DNA from: Helicobacteraceae bacterium
GTDB lineage: Bacteria; Campylobacterota; Campylobacteria; Campylobacterales; Helicobacteraceae
Assembly (NCBI GenBank): GCA_900770765.1
Contig: CAAGLK010000054.1
Location: 1 to 5,536, forward strand
Direction of reading: 5' to 3'
Length of the DNA stretch: 5,536 bases
In this document: positions 5,417-5,536 of the stretch, in pieces
Layout: each line of letters opens with the position of its first letter
Position numbering within the stretch: position 1 is the stretch's first letter
Program-made: the position numbers and the translations under genes
Notes under the pieces: generated by a model
What the model was told of the DNA's origin: nothing
The model's input: only the letters and a program-made list of their open reading frames with translations
The model's database searches: none

Positions 5417-5536
5417 AATAATATATGCTTTTATTATTTTTTGCTCTTTTAGTGGCTTGTCATTTGCATCTGTTGCCACACTCTGAATATCAAAAATGAT
5501 ATCAAGACCGTCAAACACCTGACCGAATATTGTGTA
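5411..5536 (-). CDS. Peptidyl-prolyl cis-trans isomerase, cyclophilin type (C-terminal fragment, runs off the right edge)
   Basis: An open frame enters from the right edge and gives 41 residues before a TAA stop at 5411-5413. It begins YTIFGQVFDGLDII and ends KIIKAYIIK. The block [HY]T-[IV]-FG-x-V-x-x-G-x-D-[IV]-[IV], then an NDKPLKEQ segment and a final beta strand (KIIKAYII), is the C-terminal end of the cyclophilin domain. Cyclophilins speed proline isomerisation during protein folding. The catalytic Arg/Phe region (typically FHR...FMIQGGD) lies beyond the window, so activity, a signal peptide and location cannot be judged. It is the most upstream visible gene of the operon with the YciI-family and PhnA-domain genes, and its stop overlaps the next Shine-Dalgarno. 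Too short for a routine open-reading-frame cut-off but clearly coding. Confidence 0.87.
   Translation of the reverse strand, partial: YTIFGQVFDGLDIIFDIQSVATDANDKPLKEQKIIKAYIIK

Noticed and set aside
1..5536. Mobile element, defence system, toxin-antitoxin pair or biosynthetic cluster
   Set aside because: All substantial frames are assigned to housekeeping or small conserved families. There are no transposase, integrase, nuclease, methyltransferase or repeat-array signatures, and no composition change suggesting an island.

Overview
The window looks like an ordinary chromosomal segment of a low-GC epsilonproteobacterium (Campylobacterota), most likely a Helicobacter other than H. pylori. The reasons are the AT-rich composition, the protein sequences, and the gene order lnt / cvpA-lysS-glyA-DUF1882. 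From memory, H. pylori (HP0180-HP0184) has this same order, and Campylobacter keeps part of it (lysS-glyA-DUF1882). I see no rRNA, tRNA, CRISPR array, insertion sequence, integrase or prophage gene.

There are three transcription blocks. Block 1 (positions 1-3410, minus strand) reads cvpA -> lysS -> glyA -> a DUF1882-type gene cut by the left edge. The gaps are 15, 2 and 28 nt, so it is almost certainly one operon. It encodes a CvpA-family membrane protein, lysyl-tRNA synthetase and serine hydroxymethyltransferase. Block 2 (3522-4850, plus strand) is lnt alone, which finishes lipoprotein maturation at the inner membrane. It diverges from cvpA across a 111-nt, extremely AT-rich gap (3411-3521) that should hold promoters for both directions. 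Block 3 (4889-5536, minus strand) reads the 3' end of a cyclophilin-type peptidyl-prolyl isomerase -> a YciI-family protein -> a short PhnA-domain protein. In this block each stop codon overlaps the next gene's Shine-Dalgarno. It converges on lnt, and a nested hairpin followed by a T-rich tract sits between the two.

Functionally this is housekeeping: translation, one-carbon metabolism, envelope lipoprotein processing, protein folding and two small poorly understood proteins. I found no convincing new system. The points worth a second look are modest: an Lnt with no C-terminal membrane anchor, a PhnA domain with no zinc ribbon, two identical 18-nt gene junctions, a composite terminator, the phased T-tracts of the divergent promoter region, and a strong excess of GAATC/GATTC.
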